Below, piece by piece: positions 9,196 through 16,595 of a stretch of DNA of 33,082 nucleotides. The DNA comes from Peptococcaceae bacterium (GTDB lineage Bacteria > Bacillota > Desulfitobacteriia > Desulfitobacteriales > Syntrophobotulaceae). Each line of letters begins with the position of its first letter. The stretch's first letter is position 1. Location of the stretch: positions 1 through 33,082 of the forward strand of contig JAAYMU010000141.1 in the NCBI GenBank assembly GCA_012521215.1, written 5' to 3'. A program made the translations under genes and the position numbers. Under the pieces are notes generated by a model. It saw only the letters and a list, made by a program, of their open reading frames with translations. It made no database searches and was not told the origin of the DNA.

Positions 9196-11607
9196 CTACT
9201 TTCGCCATTGAGCTCCAAATTCCTTCTGAACTGTTGCCAGGATGTTGGAATTGAGACTAATCACTTCCTCATCTTTTAAGGTTCGTTCCGGGGACTGATA
9301 ACGCAGGCTGAAAGCAACACTCTTATACCCTTCGGCAACCGGCTGTCCCTGATAAACATCAAAAATCTCCACAGTTTGCAGAAGTTCTCCCCCCAACTCC
9401 AAGATCCGGTTCTTAATGGCTTCCGAAGGAATATCCTGGGGAACAACCAAAGCTAAATCCCGCTGGATAGCAGGGAAGCGAGGATAGGATTTAGCCACAA
9501 GGGCTGTTTGAGAGTTTTTATAGAGAACATCGAAATCGAGTTCAAATAGAACCGGTCTGTTTAAGCCCCACTCTTCATCGAGCTGAGGGAATATTTCTCC
9601 CATAAAGCCGAGATATTCTCCACCCACCGTTATTTCCGCCGATCTACCGGGATGAAGCAGTTCTTGGTAACGGCTGTTGTTTAAGCGGGTATAGGTAAAT
9701 TCAACGCCGCAGGCCATTTCCAACTGACTCAAAATCCCTTTGAGAAAGTAGAAATCAAACTTAATTTGGGGAACAAGCCAATGACGTTGACTTTGGCCCT
9801 GGACCAAACCGGCTATTAATGTTTTTTCCTGAGGAAGAGTTGTTAGGGGCAGCTTGTGCGGCCAATAAACATTACCTATTTCAAAAAGCAATAAGTCCAG
9901 GTTGCGCCTGGCTGTATTGCGGGCAGCAGTTTCCAATAGTCCGGGTAGGAGAGAAGTTCTCATTACTCCAAGTTCCTCCCGCAGAGGGTTAAGAATAGGA
10001 ATGTTCATGTCCCGCCGGCCCCAAATATCATCGGAGTCCTTTTTGGTAAAAGAGTAGGTTAAGATTTCATTCATTCCGGCCTCAGTCAAAGTATGGCGAA
10101 CTTTCCTGCGAAATTCCTGTTCCGGCGTCCTTCTACCCTGAGTCTGAATCCCCTGGGGCAGAGTTGTGGGAATACGATCATATCCGATAATCCGGGCGAT
10201 TTCTTCAATCATATCTTCCTCTATCTTCAGGTCTTGCCTGTAAGAGGGGATATGGACTGTATATTTGCCGTTCGGCTTACTTTCATAATCAAAGTTCAGA
10301 GCCTCAAAGACCTGCTCTACTTCCTGCTCAGAATATTCAACTCCCAGAAGGGCATTGACTCTCTTTAAAGATACCTCAATTTCGGCTTGAGGAGGAAGAC
10401 AGACACAATGTTCAGTAAAAGACATGGGAACACCGGCTTCAAGCTCCAAAAGCAATTCCGCTACCCGGGCTAAGGTTGTTACTGTTCCATGGGGATCTAC
10501 ACCTTTTTCAAAGCGGCTGGAGGATTCGGAGCGCATACCCAATTTTCTGCTGGTGCGACGAATATTTGCACCTGCAAAATGAGCGGATTCAAAAAGAATT
10601 CTTTTGGTGGACGCGGTTACCTCGGTATCTAATCCTCCCATAACACCGGCAAGAGCGATGGGCCCGCTATCATCGGCAATTACCAGCATCGAGTTATCCA
10701 ATTGGCGCTCAACTCCATCCAGAGTGACCAGTTTCTCCCCTTCGCGAGCCAGACGGACCCGAACTGTTCCTTTTAACCTATCCCTATCGAAAGCATGTAA
10801 AGGTTGTCCGGTCTCCAGCATACAATAGTTAGTGATGTCTACAATATTATTGATGGGGCGGATACCGGCAGCCCGTAACCTATTACGCATCCAACGGGGA
10901 GAAGGGCGGATAACAACGTCTTCTACCAATAAGGCCGAATAACGCCAGGATAATTCGGGGTTTTCAATTTCTATTTTTTGTTTGACGTCTGTGGGCCAGA
11001 GAGGTGTATTAACTTCCAGCCAGTCGGCAAACTTTGGTTTTAGCCCTAAAAGGGTCCCCACCTCGCGGGCTACGTTGACCATAGACATACAGTCCGGTCT
11101 GTTAGGGTATAACTCCAATTCTAAAACGCTATTATCCAGACCTAAATAGTCCTCCAATTTGCTACCGACTTCAGCATCGGGGAGCAGAATTAATATTCCC
11201 CCTTTACTTCTATCCAGGCCTACAAACTCAAGGCCCAATTCCTTATCCGAACAAAGCATACCTTGGGACTTAACCCCTCTTAAGTCAGTTGGTTCAATAA
11301 CCTTGTCACCGGGTAATTTTGCTCCGGGAACAGCTACCGGGACCTTATCCCCAACCAGGATATTATCCGCCCCTGTAACTATTGTGAGTTCTTCTGAACC
11401 GATATTAACATCGCAAACTTGCAGCTTTTGGGCATTGGGGTGAGGTTTGATGCTTTTAATCTCACCGATAATAATATTCTTAAAACCTTTATTCAGGTCC
11501 TCGACTCCTCCGACCTCAATGCCGCCTCTGGTAAGTATTTCGGCAAGCTCCTCCGGGGTCTGTTCTATTTTAAGGTATTGTCTCAACCATTCTATACTTA
11601 CTCTCAT
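9196..11607 (-). CDS. pheT: Phenylalanyl-tRNA synthetase beta subunit
   Basis: This 803-residue protein is the usual PheT length. It begins MRVSIEWLRQYLKIEQTPEELAEILT and carries the EMAP/tRNA-binding OB-like region (IIIGEIKSIKPHPNAQKLQVC). B3/B4 editing-domain sequence (RNRLRAAGIRPINNIVDITNY, with GQPLHAFD nearby) and the B5 segment (LKRVNALLGVEYS) follow. The C-terminal FDX-ACB domain begins near SYPRFPAIQRDLALVVP. With PheS it forms the alpha2-beta2 enzyme charging tRNA-Phe. ATG 11607 is preceded by AGGAGG at a 10-nt spacer. The gene follows pheS and is expected to share its T-box control. Confidence 0.97.
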   Translation of the reverse strand: MRVSIEWLRQYLKIEQTPEELAEILTRGGIEVGGVEDLNKGFKNIIIGEIKSIKPHPNAQKLQVCDVNIGSEELTIVTGADNILVGDKVPVAVPGAKLPGDKVIEPTDLRGVKSQGMLCSDKELGLEFVGLDRSKGGILILLPDAEVGSKLEDYLGLDNSVLELELYPNRPDCMSMVNVAREVGTLLGLKPKFADWLEVNTPLWPTDVKQKIEIENPELSWRYSALLVEDVVIRPSPRWMRNRLRAAGIRPINNIVDITNYCMLETGQPLHAFDRDRLKGTVRVRLAREGEKLVTLDGVERQLDNSMLVIADDSGPIALAGVMGGLDTEVTASTKRILFESAHFAGANIRRTSRKLGMRSESSSRFEKGVDPHGTVTTLARVAELLLELEAGVPMSFTEHCVCLPPQAEIEVSLKRVNALLGVEYSEQEVEQVFEALNFDYESKPNGKYTVHIPSYRQDLKIEEDMIEEIARIIGYDRIPTTLPQGIQTQGRRTPEQEFRRKVRHTLTEAGMNEILTYSFTKKDSDDIWGRRDMNIPILNPLREELGVMRTSLLPGLLETAARNTARRNLDLLLFEIGNVYWPHKLPLTTLPQEKTLIAGLVQGQSQRHWLVPQIKFDFYFLKGILSQLEMACGVEFTYTRLNNSRYQELLHPGRSAEITVGGEYLGFMGEIFPQLDEEWGLNRPVLFELDFDVLYKNSQTALVAKSYPRFPAIQRDLALVVPQDIPSEAIKNRILELGGELLQTVEIFDVYQGQPVAEGYKSVAFSLRYQSPERTLKDEEVISLNSNILATVQKEFGAQWRK

Positions 11608-11653
11608 GGACTGAATTCCTCCTAAAACGTTTTCCCGAAAAGTTAAATAATAA

Positions 11654-12685
11654 TTAGAATTGTTTTAAGAACCTAATATCATTATCAAATAACAATCTCA
11701 TGTCTTCAATTCCGTATTTCAACATGGCAATTCTTTCTACTCCCATCCCAAAGGCAAAACCGGTTACTTCTTGAGGATTATACCCTCCCATTTCCAAAAC
11801 CCGGGGATGAACCATTCCAGAGCCTAAAATTTCGATCCAGCCTGTATTTTTACAAAGCCTGCAGCCCTCTCCGCCGCAAAGCATACAGGATACATCAACT
11901 TCCGCACTTGGTTCGGTGAAAGGGAAAAAACTGGGCCTCAGTCGTATTTCCCGGCTTTCGCCAAACATTTGCCTGGAAAAGTACAGCAATATTCCTTTGA
12001 GATCGGACATTCTTATTCCTTTATCTACTAATAATCCTTCAACCTGATGAAACATAGGGGAATGGGTAGCATCATCATCATGGCGGAATACTTTACCCGG
12101 GGCGATAACCTTGACCGGCAGCTTAGGCTTCATTTTCTCCATAGTCCTGACTTGCACCGGTGAGGTCTGCGTCCGAAGAAGTATATCTTCTGTAATAAAA
12201 AACGTATCCTGCATGTCTCTTGCCGGATGATCTTTAGGCAGGTTTAAAGCTTCAAAGTTGTAATAATCAGTTTCAATTTCCGGCCCCTCGGCAATGGTAA
12301 AGCCCATGCCCAAAAAAATATCTTCTATTTCTTCTATGACCTTGCTTAAAGGATGCTGGTTTCCTTTGAGCAGCCGATAGCCTGGCAGGGTAATATCTAT
12401 TTTTTCCTCTTCCAGCCTGGCCGCCAAGGCTAATTGCTCAAGCTCTTTGGCTTTAGCTTCCCAGGCCTCTTCAAATTTAGCCCGCACTTCGTTAACCATC
12501 TGCCCCATTTTGGGCCGTTCCTCCGGGCTTAAACGTCCCATTTGTTTGAGCAAGGCAGTAAGAGAACCTTTTTTACCCATAATTTTTACTTTCAGATCTT
12601 GAAGCTCCTCCATGGTGTTAAGCTGCTCCAGCTTATGTAATGTTTCTTTTTTGATCTTTTCCAATTCCGCTTTCAAGCCAATCAT
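11654..12685 (-). CDS. pheS: Phenylalanyl-tRNA synthetase alpha subunit
   Basis: The catalytic subunit is about 343 residues, matching typical PheS (about 344). Class II features include [49 protein letters not shown] (motif 1 region), [10 protein letters not shown] and [18 protein letters not shown] (motif 2). [10 protein letters not shown] and the C-terminal [17 protein letters not shown] (motif 3) complete it. The frame is open to ATG 12703 (GGAG 4 nt upstream) and TTG 12733. I chose ATG 12685 because it matches the family N-terminus and has AAGGA nearby; 12703 is a real alternative. TTG 12733 abuts the leader terminator and is unlikely. A Phe-specific T-box precedes it. Confidence 0.95.
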   Translation of the reverse strand: MIGLKAELEKIKKETLHKLEQLNTMEELQDLKVKIMGKKGSLTALLKQMGRLSPEERPKMGQMVNEVRAKFEEAWEAKAKELEQLALAARLEEEKIDITLPGYRLLKGNQHPLSKVIEEIEDIFLGMGFTIAEGPEIETDYYNFEALNLPKDHPARDMQDTFFITEDILLRTQTSPVQVRTMEKMKPKLPVKVIAPGKVFRHDDDATHSPMFHQVEGLLVDKGIRMSDLKGILLYFSRQMFGESREIRLRPSFFPFTEPSAEVDVSCMLCGGEGCRLCKNTGWIEILGSGMVHPRVLEMGGYNPQEVTGFAFGMGVERIAMLKYGIEDMRLLFDNDIRFLKQF

Positions 12686-12737
12686 CCTTTCCTTTTGAAC
12701 CATATTACTCCAACCACGGTCGATTTTATACAAACTT

Positions 12738-12932
12738 TTAAACAGAAAACTCCCGCCCCCTAGGGACGAGAGTTCAACTCCCGCGGTACCACCCTTGTTT
12801 AACCAAAAAACTAAGGTTACTCTTAGCTAGCGGATAACGGTGCTTGCCGTTTGACTCATAGGTGAAATTTAACCTCTTACTAATTGAGGTGGATGCCTCC
12901 CTGGAACGACTTACAGTCTGGGGTCGATCCTC
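12738..12932 (-). promoter_or_regulatory. T-box riboswitch (tRNA-Phe responsive) controlling pheST
   Basis: Read on the minus strand, the conserved T-box core GGGTGGTACCGCGG lies near 12781-12794. A stem III-like hairpin (ACGGCAAGCACCGT) and the CCGTTATC motif precede it. In stem I, CCAGGGAG resembles the AG-bulge motif. The codon TTC at 12864-12866 is followed by ACC and TATGAGT, as in specifier loops, so the specifier is UUC (Phe), matching the gene. The terminator at 12748-12774 follows. Uncharged tRNA-Phe is expected to stabilise the antiterminator. The 5' boundary is approximate, just after the yqzL-like stop. Confidence 0.88.
12748..12774 (-). terminator. Intrinsic terminator of the pheS T-box
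   Basis: On the minus strand a 12-bp stem pairs AACTCTCGTCCC with GGGGCGGGAGTT (two G-U-type pairs) around a tiny loop, followed by TTTTCTGTTT. It lies between the T-box core and pheS, the regulated position. Confidence 0.88.
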
Positions 12933-12934
12933 CC

Positions 12935-13063
12935 TTAAAGGTTGGCATTCCTTTTAGCCCAATCATCGCCATTATTATTTTTTCTTTGTTTCTTATAAAG
13001 CATATAAATTTGAGGAGAACCGGTGGCCTCGAAAGCTTTCCAGAAATAATCTTCTGTTGACAT
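12935..13063 (-). CDS. Small YqzL-like protein (42 residues)
   Basis: ATG 13063 opens 42 codons: MSTEDYFWKAFEATGSPQIY, then MLYKKQRKNNNGDDWAKRNANL. AAGGTGG lies 7 nt upstream as a ribosome binding site. The W-x-x-F-x-x-TG-x-x-x-x-Y-x-L-Y-K pattern resembles the YqzL family of very small Firmicutes proteins of unknown function. A strong promoter (13123-13151) lies about 60 nt upstream, and the stop falls just before the pheS T-box, so the gene is probably the first in the pheST transcript. A longer overlapping frame (12880-13074) has no such similarity. The assignment rests on a short motif seen by eye. Confidence 0.65.
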   Translation of the reverse strand: MSTEDYFWKAFEATGSPQIYMLYKKQRKNNNGDDWAKRNANL

Positions 13064-13122
13064 GTTATGCCCACCTTTCTTCGGCTTTGGTTCGAAGCAA
13101 AAATAATTTTTGCTTTTTCAGA

Positions 13123-13151
13123 ATTATATCACTTTAAATTCAGCTTTACAA
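13123..13151 (-). promoter_or_regulatory. SigA-type promoter for the yqzL-like gene, T-box and pheST
   Basis: On the minus strand TTGTAA (13146-13151) and TATAAT (13123-13128) are separated by exactly 17 nt. The -35 box overlaps the stop of the upstream RNA methyltransferase gene. A perfect 9-bp A/T-rich hairpin (13095-13115) would form at the very 5' end of the transcript. Confidence 0.8.
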
Positions 13152-13955
13152 GAATCCTTGCTGTCTGCGGAGTTCATAAAGGAATATTCCGGTAGCCATA
13201 GCGGCATTTAAGGAATCAACCTGGTTAAACATGGGGATAGAGAACTTTTTCCCGGCTTTTTTTACCAGAAATTCAGAAACTCCGGTAGCTTCATTGCCGA
13301 TAACTAAAGCCAAGGGATAAATTTCTTTTGTCCGGGCAGCAAAAACGGATTCTCCGTCCATGGTAGAGACAGCCAAGATAAAATTGTGTTGATGGCAGAA
13401 ATTTACTATTTCAGCGGGTTCTTTGTTGGTTAAAATTGTTTGGGAGAAAATTGCTCCCATACTGCTGCGCAGTACTTTAGGATTATAAAGATCAACTGTG
13501 CCTTTAGTTAAGATAATCCGCCGGACATCTGCCGCCAAGGCAGTTCTTAAAATGGTGCCCAGATTACCGGGATCCTGAATATTATCCAAAATCAACATAA
13601 TGTCATCCCTCTTAGCAAAGGCCTTCTCAGGGCCGCCAAAAATGTCCGGCCAGTCAGAAGGCGTCATGCTTATAACCGCCAAGATACCCTGAGGTTCTTC
13701 TGTGGCCGCCATCTTCTTCATGACCGGTCCGGATACCTCTTGTACAGTTATACCTAATAAAGAGGCTTCTTCCACCAGGTTATTGACCTCTTTATTATTT
13801 ACAAAGTAGATTATCCTGATCTTGGCCTTCCTCAGTAAAGCCTCTCTGACAAAACGTTTGCCTTCCACCAGGTATTCCCGGCTTAAGGATCTTCCTTTAT
13901 TCTTATGTAAAGCAACTACCTGTTTGACCTGTTCATTCTGTAAAGACGTAATCAT
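13146..13955 (-). CDS. SpoU/TrmH family RNA 2'-O-ribose methyltransferase
   Basis: This protein of 269 residues has an N-terminal substrate-binding part (YLVEGKRFVREALL, about 28-41) and a SPOUT knot catalytic domain. The three SpoU motifs are visible: LDNIQDPGNLGTILRTA, LALVIGNEATGVS, and IPMFNQVDSLNAAMATGIFLYE at the C-terminus. Such enzymes use S-adenosylmethionine to methylate a ribose 2'-OH in rRNA or tRNA; this RlmB/TrmH-like form usually targets 23S rRNA, but the exact site cannot be read from sequence. ATG 13955 has GGAGG with a 6-nt spacer. It lies between the rplT terminator and the pheS leader promoter, so it may be a separate unit or receive readthrough from rplT. Confidence 0.93.
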   Translation of the reverse strand: MITSLQNEQVKQVVALHKNKGRSLSREYLVEGKRFVREALLRKAKIRIIYFVNNKEVNNLVEEASLLGITVQEVSGPVMKKMAATEEPQGILAVISMTPSDWPDIFGGPEKAFAKRDDIMLILDNIQDPGNLGTILRTALAADVRRIILTKGTVDLYNPKVLRSSMGAIFSQTILTNKEPAEIVNFCHQHNFILAVSTMDGESVFAARTKEIYPLALVIGNEATGVSEFLVKKAGKKFSIPMFNQVDSLNAAMATGIFLYELRRQQGFL

Positions 13956-13987
13956 GATAATCCTCCGACCGACAGCCAGATAAAGAC

Positions 13988-14021
13988 AGGAGCTCGATAC
14001 TTATTAAAAGCTCGAACTCCT
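13988..14021 (-). terminator. Hairpin downstream of rplT
   Basis: A 10-bp perfect stem (with one G-U pair) pairs AGGAGTTCGA with TCGAGCTCCT on the minus strand around a 14-nt loop, 22 bp after the rplT stop. The tail GTCTTTAT is only moderately U-rich, so it may be a terminator or an mRNA-end stabiliser. Confidence 0.6.
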
Positions 14022-14043
14022 CAAACATCTTTTCGGTATAAAT

Positions 14044-14430
14044 TTAAGCATTGGCCTGAACTTTGGTATTATTGCTGTCAATTTTCTCCTTAGCTATTTC
14101 CACCAGTTTGGCAAATGCTGCCGGATCGCTGACAGCTAACTCAGCCATGATTTTGCGGTTTATATTGACACCGGCCAGTTTCAAGCCATACATCAAACGA
14201 TTATAGGAAATATTGTTCATTCTGGCAGCCGCATTGATTCTCGTAATCCAAAGCTTACGGAAATCCCTTCTTCTTAATTTACGATGAGCATAGGCATAGG
14301 CCATTGAACGCATAACTTGCTGGTTGGCCATTTTAAACGTTTTGCTTCTACGACCTCTATAGCCTCGGGCTAATTTCAATATCTTTTTATGGCGTTCATG
14401 TGCTCTAACGCCTCTTTTAACACGTGCCAT
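14044..14430 (-). CDS. rplT: 50S ribosomal protein L20
   Basis: This basic protein of 128 residues starts [19 protein letters not shown] and contains [18 protein letters not shown] and [11 protein letters not shown], all typical of L20. L20 is an early-assembly 23S rRNA-binding protein and in Bacillus represses its own operon by binding the leader. ATG 14430 has AGGAGG with an 8-nt spacer; the longer frame to 14469 would add residues absent from L20 and overlap rpmI. It is slightly longer than the usual 117-120 residues at the C-terminus ([10 protein letters not shown]). Last gene of infC-rpmI-rplT. Confidence 0.98.
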   Translation of the reverse strand: MARVKRGVRAHERHKKILKLARGYRGRRSKTFKMANQQVMRSMAYAYAHRKLRRRDFRKLWITRINAAARMNNISYNRLMYGLKLAGVNINRKIMAELAVSDPAAFAKLVEIAKEKIDSNNTKVQANA

Positions 14431-14452
14431 GGTACAGACCTCCTTAAAGTGC

Positions 14453-14653
14453 TTATTTGACGTAAGCAATCAGACGCGCAATCCGCTTAGCGTCAGTTTT
14501 ATGCATAATAGCCGATTTGCGAAGATTACGTTTACGTTTTGCTGTTTTCTTTTCTAAAATATGGCTCTTGTAAGCATGACGGCGTACAATTTTTCCAGTA
14601 CCAGTCTTTTTAAAACGTTTGGCAGCTCCACGATGTGTCTTCATTTTAGGCAT
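14453..14653 (-). CDS. rpmI: 50S ribosomal protein L35
   Basis: This basic protein of 66 residues, [20 protein letters not shown] and onward, is a clear L35 of standard length. ATG 14653 has GGAGG 10 nt upstream. It sits between infC (42 bp) and rplT (22 bp), the conserved order of this operon, and shares control by the L20-type leader. Confidence 0.98.
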   Translation of the reverse strand: MPKMKTHRGAAKRFKKTGTGKIVRRHAYKSHILEKKTAKRKRNLRKSAIMHKTDAKRIARLIAYVK

Positions 14654-14695
14654 TTATGAGCAACCTCCTTTTCATTTTAGTCGTGTTTAGTAACA

Positions 14696-15217
14696 TTAAT
14701 CCTGTTTATGAGTAGCAGGAGATAAAATCATAACCATATTGTGGCCTTCAACTTTTGGTTCACGTTCGATAACCGCTTGTCCGTTCAGGAATTCAGCTAA
14801 TTTTAAACATAACATCCTTCCCTGATCAGGATGGGTAATTTCTCTGCCCCTGAACATAATTGTCACCTTGACCTTATCACCGCCGCTTAAGAAACGCAGA
14901 GCGTTTCGAGCCTTCGTCTCAAAATCATGGGGCTCAATATTGGGACGAAGTTTTACTTCTTTGACTTCAACGACTTTTTGTTTTTTACGCGCTTCTTTCT
15001 CACGTTTGGCTTGTTCATATTTATATTTGCCATAGTCCATGAGTTTGCATACCGGCGGTTTGGCGTTAGGTGCAATTTCAACAAGGTCCACCGATTTTTC
15101 AGCCGCAATACGCAGTGCTTCATTAAGAGGAATAATCCCGAGTTGTTCTCCGTTTTCACTGACAAGTCGAACCTCTCGAGCCCGGATTGCTTCATTAATC
15201 CGTAATTCTTTGTTAAT
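14696..15217 (-). CDS. infC: Translation initiation factor IF-3, with AUU start codon
   Basis: The 173-residue frame reads (M)NKELRINEAIRAREVRLVSE from an ATT codon at 15215-15217 through IIPLNEALRIAAEKSVDLVEIAP and PPVCKLMDYGKYKYEQAK to KVTIMFRGREITHPDQG. Both IF-3 domains and the linker are complete. The ATG at 15091 would delete most of the N-terminal domain. Upstream GGAGGTGA, a very strong ribosome binding site, is spaced 9 nt from the ATT. IF-3 blocks 50S joining and discriminates against non-standard start codons, so an AUU start on its own gene gives autoregulation, as known in Escherichia coli. Confidence 0.96.
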   Translation of the reverse strand: MNKELRINEAIRAREVRLVSENGEQLGIIPLNEALRIAAEKSVDLVEIAPNAKPPVCKLMDYGKYKYEQAKREKEARKKQKVVEVKEVKLRPNIEPHDFETKARNALRFLSGGDKVKVTIMFRGREITHPDQGRMLCLKLAEFLNGQAVIEREPKVEGHNMVMILSPATHKQD

Positions 15218-15270
15218 AGGAAATCACCTCCGGAGTTATTAACAGGGATATAAAGGCTATAAAATAAATA

Positions 15271-15294
15271 AAGACGGTGCAAACCACCCGTCTT
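15271..15294 (-). terminator. Leader attenuator/terminator of the infC operon
   Basis: AAGACGG pairs with CCGTCTT around GTGGTTTGCA on the minus strand, followed by TATTTATTTT. It lies about 54 nt upstream of the infC start. Confidence 0.85.
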
Positions 15295-15392
15295 CTAATA
15301 TCAAAAATGAGAATTGCCATGCAAGGAAAAACTCACTCGTAACCTCATTAACAATTGTCATGAGGTGAGAAGCGGATGGCTTCTACTTTGCA
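15271..15392 (-). promoter_or_regulatory. L20-type (infC-rpmI-rplT) leader RNA
   Basis: The leader starts near 15391 and contains a hairpin AGAAGC/GCTTCT (15368-15384), a second hairpin pairing CCTCAT with ATGAGG (15343-15365) and a terminator at its end. The 5' segment TGTGCAAA can pair with TTTGCAC in the terminator loop. This arrangement matches the Bacillus-type leader in which L20 binding promotes premature termination. Only the architecture is visible; binding is inferred. Confidence 0.8.
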
Positions 15393-15397
15393 CAAAT

Positions 15398-15426
15398 AGT
15401 ATACACGTCAAGACTATAAATGTCAA
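15398..15426 (-). promoter_or_regulatory. SigA-type promoter for infC-rpmI-rplT
   Basis: On the minus strand a perfect TTGACA (15421-15426) is followed after 17 nt by TATACT (15398-15403). The predicted start near 15391 gives the L20-type leader. Confidence 0.85.
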
Positions 15427-15442
15427 TCACTGACTGCTTTTA

Positions 15443-15482
15443 TAGGCTATTATCTTTATCATTCTTTATAATTATTATAGCC
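15443..15482 (-). terminator. Weak hairpin after the lipoprotein gene
   Basis: AGGCTAT pairs with ATAGCCT around a 26-nt A/T-rich loop, beginning 2 nt after the lipoprotein stop. There is no clear U tract, so a terminator role is tentative. Confidence 0.3.
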
Positions 15483-15484
15483 TG

Positions 15485-16534
15485 TCAATTATCGATAAAT
15501 TCTAGATATTCCGTTTCATTGCGCGGAACTGCCAACTCTCCGGCGATAATTTTTTCTTGAAGGGCAAGAAGGCTATTGTGAGTTTCCTCCGGTATCATGT
15601 CCGGGGATGTACTGCTAAGTTCCAGAGCATTTTCCGCTAGGCCTAAGGTTAAATTTTTTAGCTCCAGTTTATTTTCCTTATATTGTTCGGCCAGATCATA
15701 TATAATGCCGTCCCATTTTTTGGTTATAGATGCTAGCGTAGCTTGATATCCGTCTAAAAGCTCTACTGTGCCTGTATCGGGCTTGCCTGTTACTTGTAGG
15801 ATTATATCCGCCCGCGAATCAATCATTCTCTCAGCAATTGCTTGATAGCGGTTCTTATTAGTATAGGTTGCTGCCAACCCTTTCATTAATTGGCAATTAG
15901 GTCTGGCATATCTTAAGCCTGCCTTATAAGCATAGTGATATTTTTGAGCTAAATCTTTGTTGTCTCCGGAGACAAATCCAGCAACGCGAGTTTTGGTCAT
16001 TTTCCCGGCCAAATAGCCCGCCAAAAATGCAGGTTCTTCCACTTTAAAGGTTACGGCCATAACGTTAGCGGGATGTGTACCTTCCTCTAAGGAAGTATCG
16101 AGACAAATATATTTAATTTGAGGATTTTGTGCGGCGGCTTCCAATACTGCCGGAACAGCATCACTGCCCAAAGTTAAAATCAGGCCACAGTTCTGCTGTT
16201 TTAATTGGGCCAGTATGCTACTATACTCTTTTAGATTCCGGGCTTGGACATAGTCACAGCCAATATTAAAATCCCGGCTAACCTTTTGGAGACCCTGCCA
16301 AACATCCTGATTATACGGAGCGTCAATTCCCCTATCATCGACAATCAGTCCTATTTTTAGATCCCCATTGGCGTTATTACCCGCTTGCCCTCTTTCACTG
16401 CCCGGCATTCCACATCCGATCAGAGATAAGAGGAGTACAGTAATTAGACTCCAGACAATTACTCTATAGTTACGCCATTTTTTATTCACTGTCTTCACTC
16501 GCTTCACTCTCCGTACTTTAGCCAGAGTTTTCAT
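15485..16534 (-). CDS. BMP/Med-family substrate-binding lipoprotein
   Basis: From ATG 16534 the protein has 349 residues. A basic N-terminus (KVRRVKRVKTVNKKWRNYR), a hydrophobic segment VIVWSLITVLLLSLIGC and a lipobox with C41 mark it as a lipoprotein. The rest looks like the BMP/PnrA/Med periplasmic-binding fold: LKIGLIVDDRGIDAPYNQDV, then ILTLGSDAVPAVLEAA, KVEEPAFLAGYLAGKMT and VAGFVSGDN. BMP proteins bind purine nucleosides in studied cases; Bacillus Med influences competence. AGGA lies 8 nt upstream of ATG 16534. The frame extends to 16678 but would overlap yhaM by 83 bp and put the signal sequence about 70 residues in. No ABC permease is adjacent, so transport is unproven. Confidence 0.85.
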   Translation of the reverse strand: MKTLAKVRRVKRVKTVNKKWRNYRVIVWSLITVLLLSLIGCGMPGSERGQAGNNANGDLKIGLIVDDRGIDAPYNQDVWQGLQKVSRDFNIGCDYVQARNLKEYSSILAQLKQQNCGLILTLGSDAVPAVLEAAAQNPQIKYICLDTSLEEGTHPANVMAVTFKVEEPAFLAGYLAGKMTKTRVAGFVSGDNKDLAQKYHYAYKAGLRYARPNCQLMKGLAATYTNKNRYQAIAERMIDSRADIILQVTGKPDTGTVELLDGYQATLASITKKWDGIIYDLAEQYKENKLELKNLTLGLAENALELSSTSPDMIPEETHNSLLALQEKIIAGELAVPRNETEYLEFIDN

Positions 16535-16595
16535 GCCAGTTGTCCTGAATATTTTTAACCAGGAACGCGGTCTTGTCAAGGTCGGTGGCTTTGTA

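Noticed and set aside
12880-13074. 64-codon minus-strand reading frame over the pheS leader
   Set aside because: It overlaps the YqzL-like frame and T-box sequence, has no family resemblance, and its start lacks the better-spaced ribosome site used by ATG 13063.
13095-13115. Perfect 9-bp hairpin (AAGCAAAAA/TTTTTGCTT) as a terminator
   Set aside because: It falls at the predicted transcript start just after a strong promoter and has only two G-C pairs, so I do not call it a terminator.
14953-15282. 109-codon minus-strand frame overlapping infC
   Set aside because: It is a shifted frame of the infC N-terminal region and of the leader; the IF-3 frame from ATT 15217 explains the sequence.
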